Shown here: positions 25,047 through 31,985 of the stretch, piece by piece
Numbering within the stretch: the stretch's first letter is position 1
How the letters are laid out: each line of letters opens with the position of its first letter
From: Actinomycetota bacterium
GTDB taxonomy: Bacteria; Actinomycetota; Aquicultoria; Subteraquimicrobiales; Subteraquimicrobiaceae
Direction of reading: 5' to 3'
Length of the DNA stretch: 35,340 nucleotides
NCBI GenBank assembly: GCA_030018275.1
Contig: JASEGB010000013.1
Location: forward strand, 1-35,340
Translations under genes and position numbers: made by a program
The notes under the pieces: generated by a model
Database searches by the model: none
What the model was told of the DNA's origin: nothing
Seen by the model: the letters and a program-made list of their open reading frames with translations, nothing else

Positions 25047-25730
25047 ATGTGTGGAAACATGCGCTTGATTAAAAAATTATTCTTTTGTCTCCTTCTGATC
25101 GGATATTACTTCTGTTCTCTTCGGGCACCTTCTACTGAATACGTGAAAACCAGTGAGGACAGGACGGAAATAGAGAAATCCATGCCTATTCAAGTCGAAA
25201 TCGAGAAAGTCGCTAGGATCAGCATAGTGGAACCCGGTCAATTTGCCACTGGTGGACCGGGGGATATTTTGAATTATTCCACCACTATTTCAAACACTGG
25301 AAACTTTATAGATATCATCGATATAATCTATACTTCAGAACAAGGCTGGACTTATAAATTCTTTAGTGACCCCAATGGAGATGGCGATCCCTCGGATGGT
25401 GAAGAGCTCAAGGATACCGACGGTGATGGGATAATTGATACTGGGGAAATCAGCAAAGATTGTCAAAAAAAGATCGTGAAACAAGCGATTATTCCATCGA
25501 CTGCCACGGATGGTATGGTTGACAGAATGACCATGACCATTAAGTCTAGCATCGACCCCTCCGCTACCGATAGTGTAATTAATACCACGGAAGTTGAATG
25601 GGCTGTTTTACCCTATAAGGAAAAGGTCGAAGCCGTGCTCCCCTTTGCAGGTGAAAACCTTTTGCTTTTCTTGATCCCTGGTACCATCTTAGTTGCCGCA
25701 GGATTATGGATTTTCCGCTTATCCAAATAA
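25047..25730 (+). CDS. Surface protein with EF-hand loops and an LPFAG sorting signal
   Basis: This 227-aa protein has an N-terminal hydrophobic signal (about 8-25), a beta domain with VARISIVEPGQFATGGPGD and STTISNTGNFIDI (DUF11-like conserved pattern), then DPNGDGDPSDGEE and a canonical EF-hand loop DTDGDGIIDTGE (123-134). The C-terminus is a textbook sortase signal: LPFAG at 198-202, a hydrophobic stretch (204-223) and the basic tail RLSK. The next gene is a sortase, so covalent attachment to the wall or to a pilus is likely. AAGGAAG precedes the ATG, 2 bases after the upstream stop. Confidence 0.85.
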   Translation: MCGNMRLIKKLFFCLLLIGYYFCSLRAPSTEYVKTSEDRTEIEKSMPIQVEIEKVARISIVEPGQFATGGPGDILNYSTTISNTGNFIDIIDIIYTSEQGWTYKFFSDPNGDGDPSDGEELKDTDGDGIIDTGEISKDCQKKIVKQAIIPSTATDGMVDRMTMTIKSSIDPSATDSVINTTEVEWAVLPYKEKVEAVLPFAGENLLLFLIPGTILVAAGLWIFRLSK

Positions 25731-25764
25731 TCCCAAACCTACTAGTTCCAACTTAAGAGGCAAA

Positions 25765-25989
25765 ATGATGCTAACCAAGAAGCTATCCCAGTTTTACTCA
25801 AACTCGGAAGAAAACAAAGAGAAATTAACAAAAAGGCTTAAGCGAAGGCGGGCCAAGAGGAAAAGGCTTGGCAGGATTCTTGGAATACTCCTGATATTAG
25901 CCGGGCTAGGATTGATTCTTTACCCTTCTCAACCTCCCTACTCAACCTGCGTACTCAAGCAAAATTGGAGAAAGAATGGAAAAAGATAA
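25765..25989 (+). pseudogene. N-terminal membrane part of the sortase, out of frame with the catalytic part
   Basis: From the ATG at 25765 this frame gives a charged segment, many Arg/Lys residues and a membrane anchor LGRILGILLILAGLGLILYP, as in class E/D sortases. It then passes through a 13-bp tandem repeat and ends NWRKNGKR. The sortase domain continues in another frame (RTQAKLEKEWKKIKS). The two frames should be one gene, 25765-26444. Confidence 0.8.
25928..25959 (+). repeat. 13-bp tandem repeat at the sortase frame break
   Basis: Unit 1 CTCAACCTCCCTA (25928-25940) and unit 2 CTCAACCTGCGTA (25941-25953) are 11/13 identical and are followed by the start of a third, CTCAAG. Two units put the membrane anchor and the catalytic part in different frames. 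Zero or three units would join them in frame. Confidence 0.8.
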
Positions 25990-26444
25990 AATCAGAAGCA
26001 GTTGAAAATCGCTCACCCTCCGGTCAAAAGAAATCATTGGAAGCAAAACCGTTGGGAGCTCCCGCAGTTAAGATAATCATCCCAAAGATCAACCTAGAAG
26101 CAATAGTCGTTGAGGGAGCCGATAGAAACTCTTTAAAGAAGGGTCCGGGTCACGTTAAGAGTTCTGCCTATCCAGGAGAAAAAGGTTACTGTATCATCGC
26201 GGGTCACAGAACCACTTACGGAGCACCCTTTTTTAGAATCCACCATTTACAAAAGGGTGATGAAATTTTCATCGAGACTCCAAGCAGTAAGTTTACGTAT
26301 ATAGTTGAAAAGGTGTTTAGCACCCGTCCCTACGATCTCTCGTTCATGAAACCCATCGATGAAGCCGTCTTAATCTTGAGTGCCTGCACACCTATCCATA
26401 GCGCCGCCAGAAGACTGGTGGTCCTTGCAAAATTAGCCACTTAG
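25965..26444 (+). CDS. Sortase catalytic domain (class E/D-like)
   Basis: This 159-aa frame has the complete sortase core: IIIPKINLEAIVVEGAD, catalytic H81 in IIAGHRTTYGAPFFRI, C141 in LILSACTPIHSAARRL, and the Arg of that motif. Sortases are membrane-tethered transpeptidases that cleave a sorting signal and join the protein to peptidoglycan or to another pilin. The annotated start here is a TTG with no ribosome site, because the natural N-terminus lies in another frame (25765-25989). Without it the enzyme would lack its membrane anchor. The gene immediately upstream encodes the LPFAG-bearing protein, the likely substrate. Confidence 0.9.
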   Translation: MEKEWKKIKSEAVENRSPSGQKKSLEAKPLGAPAVKIIIPKINLEAIVVEGADRNSLKKGPGHVKSSAYPGEKGYCIIAGHRTTYGAPFFRIHHLQKGDEIFIETPSSKFTYIVEKVFSTRPYDLSFMKPIDEAVLILSACTPIHSAARRLVVLAKLAT

Positions 26445-26695
26445 CCGATTTTTTCCCTCATTTTACCCTACGATTTTCATATCTCGCTTTGGTCAATCTT
26501 TGGTCGATCATATGTAATTCCAATGCCACCCAAGTAACTCCAATACCACATGGGTTCATTCTTCACTTAGAAAAGCCAAATTCTCATTTGAAATTGGAAG
26601 AAAACTATCCCAAAGGATAGTTGTATGAAAAGGTCAAACTCTGGTAATAAGGTGATATTAGCAAACACAAGAAAATTCAACTGATAGGAGGTCTA
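26445..26695. other. Intergenic region before the lamin-tail protein gene
   Basis: A hairpin AACTATCC-CAAA-GGATAGTT lies at 26603-26622, and a strong AGGAGG precedes the next ATG. No T-tract follows the hairpin. No other feature is seen. Confidence 0.5.
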
Positions 26696-27985
26696 ATGAA
26701 TCACTTAAAAAGAATATCAATACTATTGGTCACTTTTGCTTTTTTGCTTACCTCTGCCCACTCAACAAGTGCGGGAAGTGCCTCTCATCTTTTGATCTCC
26801 GAAGTCTTCTACGATACACCAGGGGCTGATTCTAATGAAGAATGGATTGAGATATATAACCCAACTACCTCGGCTATTGACATTTCAAATTATAAGGTTG
26901 GTGATGAGGAAACCAAAGGTGGTAGCGAAGGGATGTTCAAGTTCCCCGATGGAACTAAGATTCAAGCCGGGGCGAAGATGACGGTAGCTTTAAAAGCCAG
27001 TGGTTTTTATGCCCTCTATGGAAGAGACTCAGATTTTGAAATAAGCGACACCAAAGCTCAAGTCCCCGACATGCTCAAGTATTCGATATGGGGAACCGGA
27101 ACTATTTCCTTAGCAAACACTGGAGATGAAGTACTTTTACTGAATGAAGGTGATAACGCCATAGATGTTGTGACCTATGAGAAAGGTTCTTATCCAGGAG
27201 TTACTCCACACCCAGGTGTTCCCACGGGACACTCTCTGGAAAGATTTCCCCCAGATCGGGACACCGATGATTGTAGCGCGGATTTCAGGGATCAACCAAA
27301 CCCCAATCCCGAAACCATGGCTCCGCCACCACCAAAGGTTACAGCCGACTTTCAAATTTCAGCCGATCCAGCTCCTCCTGATTTCCACAAGGTAGTCAGG
27401 GGCGAAAAAGCTTCATGGATAATCAATCTGGAATCAATGGGTGACTTTAACTCCCCGATAAGCCTGAAGGTCTTTGGGCTTCCGAGCAGGGCTTCCGCAA
27501 CTCTTTCGCATACTAGCGTTATACCCCCTGGGAGTTCCGGACTGGAAATCACGACATCCGATTCTTCCCCCGTGGGGAGTTACCTCATATTGGTCATGGG
27601 AATAAGCGGAAACAAGGTTCATAGCTGCTACGTCAATTTGAAAGTTGTACTTCCGCCATCTCCACCAAGCGACTTTATCCTGTCTCTCGATCCTAACTCT
27701 GACTTTGCCCAAACCGTGGTCGCTGGAGATTCAGCCTCTTGGACACTCAATCTAAATCGCATAGGGGATTTTGGTTCCTCGGTTCGGTTGATGGTTTATG
27801 GTCTACCCGATGGAGCTCACGCAACCTTCGATGCTAATTCGGTCACACCTGATGGTATCTCCACTCTGATCATTTCCACCTCTCCTTCCACTCCACACGG
27901 AAGCTACCTAATACCAGTGATGGGAATAAGTCAAGGCAAAGCCCACAGCTGTTACATTAATTTAAAAGTGAAGCCACCATTCTAA
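26696..27985 (+). CDS. Exported lamin-tail-domain protein with two Ig-like repeats
   Basis: This 429-aa protein has a signal peptide (about 4-26). A lamin-tail (LTD) domain follows: LLISEVFYDTPGADSNEEWI, EIYNPTTSAIDISNYKVG, IQAGAKMTVAL, then STAN-like GTGTISLANTGDEVLLL. After a Pro-rich linker come two repeats of about 95 residues (about 217-315 and 325-427) that share DF...V..G..ASW..NL...GDF and GSYLI.VMGIS..K.HSCY. There is no nuclease domain and no sorting signal. LTD modules occur in many exported bacterial proteins as probable binding domains. AGGAGG lies 4 bases before the ATG. It closes the surface locus. Confidence 0.85.
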   Translation: MNHLKRISILLVTFAFLLTSAHSTSAGSASHLLISEVFYDTPGADSNEEWIEIYNPTTSAIDISNYKVGDEETKGGSEGMFKFPDGTKIQAGAKMTVALKASGFYALYGRDSDFEISDTKAQVPDMLKYSIWGTGTISLANTGDEVLLLNEGDNAIDVVTYEKGSYPGVTPHPGVPTGHSLERFPPDRDTDDCSADFRDQPNPNPETMAPPPPKVTADFQISADPAPPDFHKVVRGEKASWIINLESMGDFNSPISLKVFGLPSRASATLSHTSVIPPGSSGLEITTSDSSPVGSYLILVMGISGNKVHSCYVNLKVVLPPSPPSDFILSLDPNSDFAQTVVAGDSASWTLNLNRIGDFGSSVRLMVYGLPDGAHATFDANSVTPDGISTLIISTSPSTPHGSYLIPVMGISQGKAHSCYINLKVKPPF

Positions 27986-28059
27986 TCCGCTTTTTATATC
28001 ACCATCAAGGAATAGTAATGTTTGCGTGATCTGATATGCTTCAATCCGCAATATACTTT

Positions 28060-28142
28060 ACTACTTGGGGACAGTCCCCACACAATCTTTTGACCTGCGA
28101 CTTTAAACATTATTTCAAAATTTCAGCGCTGCAAGTAGCGCT
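28060..28142. repeat. Repeat hairpins at the edge of the inverted hepT segment
   Basis: GGGGACAGTCCCC followed by ACACAATCTT matches the hairpin and flank at 20108-20130. A second small palindrome, AGCGCT-GCAAGT-AGCGCT, ends in ACG just where the hepT body becomes recognisable. Confidence 0.55.
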
Positions 28143-28534
28143 ACGATGGAAGAGTTCAACTCCTAAAAACTTTGAGAGTTGGCTCTCCCTCCGACTTGGA
28201 GAAAAACGAGGAAAGATTTTGTGCTCTCAAGAATATCCTTTACGAAGCGGTAATGGATGTGATCAAAATAGGACAACACATTATAGCCGCTTTGCAGCTG
28301 GAAAAACCCCAAACTTATCGAGATGTTTTGCGAATTTTAGGGGGAAACATAGTGCCAGAAGAATTATTTAAGCGAATTCAGAGAATGGGTGGCTTTCGAG
28401 TTATCCCCGCTCACGAATATGAGTCAATTGACCGAGAAACGGTATATAAGCTTCATTTGAGGACCAAGGATTTTGAGGAATTTATTTACAACATAAATAA
28501 ATTTCTGGAGAAGGTATCGCAGAAATTAAGGTAG
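28139..28534 (+). pseudogene. HepT-like (DUF86/HEPN) body, lacking its N-terminus
   Basis: From 28139 the frame is open and reads VQLLKTLRVGSPSDLEKNEE, then IGQHIIAALQLEKPQTYRDV, MGGFRVIPAHEYE (the RX4HxY HEPN motif) and ends EKVSQKLR. HepT proteins are HEPN RNases or kinase-like toxins neutralised by a MntA nucleotidyltransferase. The first ~20 residues and a ribosome site are missing; the first possible start is TTG at 28172. The missing N-terminus appears on the other strand at 28526-28582, next to mntA. The segment has therefore been inverted and the gene cannot be expressed whole. Confidence 0.75.
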
Positions 28535-28582
28535 ATCGAGGTGTGAAAGCAAATCAGCGACTCTCTTCTTGTTAACCTCCAT
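28526..28582 (-). pseudogene. N-terminal stub of hepT
   Basis: The ATG at 28582 gives MEVNKKRVADLLSHLDLP and then TAA. This resembles the first helix of HepT and overlaps the restored mntA end (ATGGAGGTTAA), the usual translational coupling of these pairs. The remainder of HepT lies on the opposite strand at 28139-28534. Confidence 0.6.
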
Positions 28583-29002
28583 ATTTCTCTCTCACTTCCC
28601 TGAAGAAATAACTATTATAAAAGTCGATCATTGGACCATAGAGAAGATACTCACCCATCACTTTCGTCTCAAAGTCAACTCTTTTCCCTCATTGGCTGAG
28701 TAAAGTACCTTCCCATTGACGACTTCGAACTTTAAAGAAACTGAGGAGACATGATTTAACACGACGAAATCGATGTCATCGGTTTCAAGCGAAGAGATGA
28801 TTTTCTCTATTAAATCGGCTTTTTCATCCAAAGATAAGGACTCCTTTACCAAAACAGCGATATCGATATCACTTAGAGGAGTGATCTCCCCTCTCACTTG
28901 GGAGCCAAAAAAATATGCCACTATTACCCTTGGATTCCTGGCAAATAGCTCTCTTAATTTCCTAATTTTTTCCTGATCGATCCTTTTTTGAGCGACTCTC
29001 AT
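28572..29002 (-). pseudogene. MntA-like nucleotidyltransferase antitoxin, frameshifted near its end
   Basis: From the ATG at 29002 (GAGGAGG 5 bases upstream) the frame carries the minimal nucleotidyltransferase motif FGSQVRGEITPLSDIDIAVL (GS-x-D-x-D) and IDFVVLNHVS, and stops at 28658. In another frame the expected end follows: VDFETKVMGEYLLYGPMIDF then NSYFFREVREKYGG, stopping at 28572. One base change near 28675 separates them. MntA enzymes AMPylate HepT. The core catalytic motif is intact, so the shortened protein (114 aa) might still fold. It belongs with the broken hepT beside it. Confidence 0.8.
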
Positions 29003-29060
29003 CTTCCTCCTCAATATGTTCCCACTAAAAGCCCTCAATTTCAAATTTGAGGTAATGTTA

Positions 29061-29462
29061 TCACAACCACAAAATCTTTGCTTCCTTCTCTAACCTCTCA
29101 AATTCTTTATCACCCGTTATAACCTCGCATTCATTTTGAATAGCAAGAGCGGCGGCGAAACAATCGCCAAAAGCAATTGAATGCTTCGCTTTAAACTTGG
29201 AGGCTTCATAGGTGATTTCTCTATCTGCTTCAACCAAAACGATGGGAAGCTGGTCGATAACGGTTACGCATTCTTCGGCTTCTTTTTCTCCCTTGGCACG
29301 ATGCATAGAATAATAAACCTCACCCCAATTTACGATGCTCATCAAAATCTGGCACTTCCCCTTTTCAGAATCCTCTAGAGCTTGTTGAACAATATCAGCT
29401 CCCTCCTCGCCTTCCAAATAGGCTATTAAAGCATAGCTATCCAGCACAAACTTCTTTTTCAC
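29061..29462 (-). CDS. vapC: PIN-domain toxin, VapC-like
   Basis: This 133-aa PIN-domain ribonuclease shows all acidic metal ligands: D in FVLDSYALIAYLEGE, E in NWGEVYYSM, D in IAFGDCFAAALA and D in VITGDKEFERL. VapC toxins cleave tRNA or rRNA. It overlaps the AbrB-type antitoxin gene by four bases (ATGA), the standard coupling. No damage is seen, so this is the one apparently intact toxin-antitoxin pair in the window. Confidence 0.92.
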   Translation of the reverse strand: MKKKFVLDSYALIAYLEGEEGADIVQQALEDSEKGKCQILMSIVNWGEVYYSMHRAKGEKEAEECVTVIDQLPIVLVEADREITYEASKFKAKHSIAFGDCFAAALAIQNECEVITGDKEFERLEKEAKILWL

Positions 29463-29689
29463 CTTGAAGCCTCCTCTTTCCGATCCGAGAGAAGAACCTT
29501 CAGAGCCGATTTACCTCCCTGAAACATCCCACGAGCATCTTTGATGGGGTTCGTCAAAAGGGGCTTTATCACTATTTCGCCGTTCTTTTCTTCAACCTTT
29601 ACTTTCGTGCCCTTAATGATGTGGTATTTTTTTCTCAAGTTTGCTGGAATCACGATCTGTCCTTTTGCAGTAGCCTTTACGATTGCCAT
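29459..29689 (-). CDS. vapB: AbrB/MazE-fold antitoxin, VapB-like
   Basis: About 76 aa from the ATG at 29689, placed 9 bases after AAAGGA. The N-terminal swapped-hairpin AbrB domain reads MAIVKATAKGQIVIPANLRK and EEKNGEIVIKPL; the C-terminal tail (about 50-76) would wrap the VapC toxin. Such proteins repress their own operon. The longer frame to 29752 lacks a ribosome site. Confidence 0.9.
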   Translation of the reverse strand: MAIVKATAKGQIVIPANLRKKYHIIKGTKVKVEEKNGEIVIKPLLTNPIKDARGMFQGGKSALKVLLSDRKEEASR

Positions 29690-29831
29690 GTTTAACATTT
29701 CCTTTATGTTATAACCTATCAAAAAAGTACAACATTTTGAATTAAGAATCAACCAAAAATATATCCTACATTTTTGAAGACGATACCTGCTAGGCGCTAT
29801 GAAGCAACAAAATCTATTTTGAGGAAGACAG

Positions 29832-29860
29832 CTTGCGGGGGGACAGCCCCCGCCCTACTT
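29832..29860. repeat. Palindromic repeat, family 2
   Basis: TTGCGGGGGGACAGCCCCCG followed by CCCTAC is another hairpin unit, placed directly after the prenyltransferase stop codon. It may serve as its terminator. Confidence 0.6.
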
Positions 29861-29867
29861 GAGGATG

Positions 29868-30767
29868 CTACAAAAGGGCTTGCAGCCAAAGGTCGAGGCA
29901 CATGCCTAAGAAGATCAATCCAAGGTAGGGATAGGCGGATATCTTATAGACCCTCCAGGCATCCCTCTCTCCTCGTCTTCTGGAAAGATAAACATTGCTT
30001 AAGAACATCAGGATTCCCAATACATTGGCGATGATTAAATAAAGCATGGAGAATTTGCCCACAAAATAGAGACCAATGGTCGTTGCATAAAGAAGGATGG
30101 ATAAAGCCAGCAAAGTTCTTATTGTGGTCTCGATTCCCCGATTGATGGGGAACATCACCACACGGGCTTGCAAGAAATCGTCTCGATAGGCGGTCATCAA
30201 ACTCCAGACGTGAATGGGAGTCCAGGATAAGATGAGTAGGCAGAGCAATCCGATGGTCAAATCGAGCTTATGGCTTATGGCAGTATAACCCACCAAGATG
30301 GGTGCAGAACCCGATATTCCTCCCAGAATGTGGGTTATGGACCGCTTGCGACCGACCACAGCCGTTGTAATGCCCAAGGCTCCAGATAGAAAGCAAAGAG
30401 GATGTAAATACCAGGCAAGGGCAAGAGCGATGATCAACAGACCGATGGCATAGGGCAACATTTTCTCGGGTGGATTGATCCTTTTGGAAGGGAGGGCGCG
30501 ATGCTTGGTTCTCTTCATGAGGGCATCGACTTCACGATCGAGGTAGTTGGTGAGACCATTGCAACCAGCGCTTCCCAGAATAACAGCAACGGCGGTTATC
30601 AGAAGAAGGTTGGACGGAGGAAATCCCTTTCCGGCGACGATGGCGGCGCAGATACCAATGAAGGCGAGAAGGATGGTTTCCTTTGGTTTCATTACCTCAA
30701 CATAATTCTTGATCGTTGCTACGACGTTGCTCACTAACTCTTCCTCTTCTACCTTTTCGATGACCAT
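29868..30767 (-). CDS. ctaB: UbiA-family prenyltransferase, protoheme IX farnesyltransferase-like
   Basis: This 299-aa protein has about eight to nine membrane segments. The first Asp-rich motif is NYLDREVDALMKRTKHRALP, which in CtaB/COX10 carries NxxDxxxD. The second region, SWTPIHVWSLMTAYRDDFLQ, matches the CtaB pattern (W-x-x-PHF-W...YR-x-DY). CtaB attaches a farnesyl group to heme b for heme O. No cytochrome oxidase genes are in the window, so another UbiA-family role (quinone or lipid) remains possible. AGGAAGG lies 8 bases before the ATG at 30767. It stands alone between toxin-antitoxin remnants. Confidence 0.8.
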   Translation of the reverse strand: MVIEKVEEEELVSNVVATIKNYVEVMKPKETILLAFIGICAAIVAGKGFPPSNLLLITAVAVILGSAGCNGLTNYLDREVDALMKRTKHRALPSKRINPPEKMLPYAIGLLIIALALAWYLHPLCFLSGALGITTAVVGRKRSITHILGGISGSAPILVGYTAISHKLDLTIGLLCLLILSWTPIHVWSLMTAYRDDFLQARVVMFPINRGIETTIRTLLALSILLYATTIGLYFVGKFSMLYLIIANVLGILMFLSNVYLSRRRGERDAWRVYKISAYPYLGLIFLGMCLDLWLQALL

Positions 30768-30780
30768 TTATGTTGCCTTC

Positions 30781-30988
30781 CTATCTATAAACTTCCCTTC
30801 TATGCTTTACTCTTACAATTGTGATAGTCTTATTCTCGCCATCGACCATATATAAAATCCGATAATTCCCGTAACGTAACCGCCATTCCTCTCGATTAGT
30901 AAGCTTTTTGGTTATTCTTCCTTAATTCTTGAAGCACCAAGGCAATTTTATCCCTGACTTTGCTACTCGGCAAAATGTTCACACCCAT
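30781..30988 (-). pseudogene. Phd-RelE toxin-antitoxin relic (deletion fusion)
   Basis: The ATG at 30988 gives a Phd-like N-terminus (NILPSSKVRDKIALVLQELR, ending NNQKAY and TAA). Immediately after, in another frame, TNREEWRLRYGNYRILYMVD, then IVRVKHRREVYR, is the C-terminal half of a RelE/ParE toxin and ends at 30781. The antitoxin C-terminus and the toxin N-terminus are missing, so a deletion has joined the two, with a frame change at the junction. It is dead but diagnostic. Confidence 0.75.
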
Positions 30989-31044
30989 TATTGTCACCTC
31001 TGTTGTACAGTATACTGCTCATTGCTTTGAAATCAATTAAATTT

Positions 31045-31911
31045 TTAGTATCTGGTCTCAATCCGAACCAATTCTCGATAAGCCAGAATGAGCTGTTGAG
31101 TAACCGGTCCGGGACGACCAGTTCCGATGGGATGATCGGCTACCTGAACAATGGGCAGAATCTCCATCAAAGAATTGGTCAAAAAGCATTCCTGGGCTTG
31201 CATCAACGCATCGGGTGGAAAATTCCCCTCACGAATCGGTATCTGAAGCCCTTTTGCTAGTTTCAAAACCAACCGCCTGGTTATGCCGGGAAGGATACCA
31301 GCATCTTTGGGAGGAGTGATTAAAGTATTATCTCGAAAGATGAAAATATTGCCAACCGCTCCCTCAGCTACGAAACCCTTGGTGTTCAGGAGAATCGCCT
31401 GATCTACCCCAGCAGCCTTTGCCTCCATCAGAGCCAAAATATTATTCAAAAAATTCATCGATTTTACCCTCGCCAGGGGCGAGAGATCATCTTGGCGTGT
31501 ATTCGCTATGATCGCCCTTGCTCCCTTCTCATACAATTCGTGAGGATAAGACCTGAAAGGGCGGGCGATGATGACCACGGTGGACTTGGGGCAAGTTGAA
31601 GGATCGGGGCCCGTCTCCCCTTCGCCTCGCGAGATGGTCAATCTCACATAAGCATCCAATAAATCATTCGCCTTAATCGTCTCCTGAACTGCGGTCTCGA
31701 TTTCTTCCTCCGTGACACCGAGTTTTAACCTTAAGAACTTGGCCGATTTGAATAAACGTTTTATATGCTCGGTCAATCTAAATACCCGACCATTGTATGA
31801 CCGCATGGTCTCAAAGAGACCATCGCCGTAGAGAAAACCGTGGTCAAAGATGGAAATCTTAGCCTCCCTTTTCGGGACGAGACGACCGTTTAAGTATACT
31901 ATTTCCTCCAT
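31045..31911 (-). CDS. pabC: Aminodeoxychorismate lyase (PabC), class IV aminotransferase
   Basis: This PLP enzyme of 288 aa from the ATG at 31911 (AAGAGG 9 bases upstream) forms p-aminobenzoate and pyruvate from aminodeoxychorismate. The N-terminal IFDHGFLYGDGLFETMR, the PLP lysine in ARVKSMNFLNNILA, EGAVGNIFIFRDN and GILPGITRRLVL are family marks. Branched-chain and D-amino-acid transaminases share this fold, but pabB lies immediately upstream, which supports PabC. The longer frame to 31986 includes a palindromic repeat and is less likely. Confidence 0.88.
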   Translation of the reverse strand: MEEIVYLNGRLVPKREAKISIFDHGFLYGDGLFETMRSYNGRVFRLTEHIKRLFKSAKFLRLKLGVTEEEIETAVQETIKANDLLDAYVRLTISRGEGETGPDPSTCPKSTVVIIARPFRSYPHELYEKGARAIIANTRQDDLSPLARVKSMNFLNNILALMEAKAAGVDQAILLNTKGFVAEGAVGNIFIFRDNTLITPPKDAGILPGITRRLVLKLAKGLQIPIREGNFPPDALMQAQECFLTNSLMEILPIVQVADHPIGTGRPGPVTQQLILAYRELVRIETRY

Positions 31912-31927
31912 AAAGCTAAACCTCTTA

Positions 31928-31957
31928 AGCGAGGCTGAAAGCCTCGCACTACTACGG
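31928..31957. repeat. Palindromic repeat, family 2, between pabB and pabC
   Basis: GCGAGGCTGAAAGCCTCGC followed by ACTACTACGG has the hairpin-plus-CTAC form of the family. It has been inserted between two genes of one pathway. Confidence 0.65.
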
Positions 31958-31985
31958 AAATTACCCTTTCTATTGTACCTTTTCA

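Noticed and set aside
28036-28371. 111-codon plus-strand frame over the hepT region
   Set aside because: It reads the hepT body in the wrong frame; the HEPN motif lies in the frame ending at 28534.
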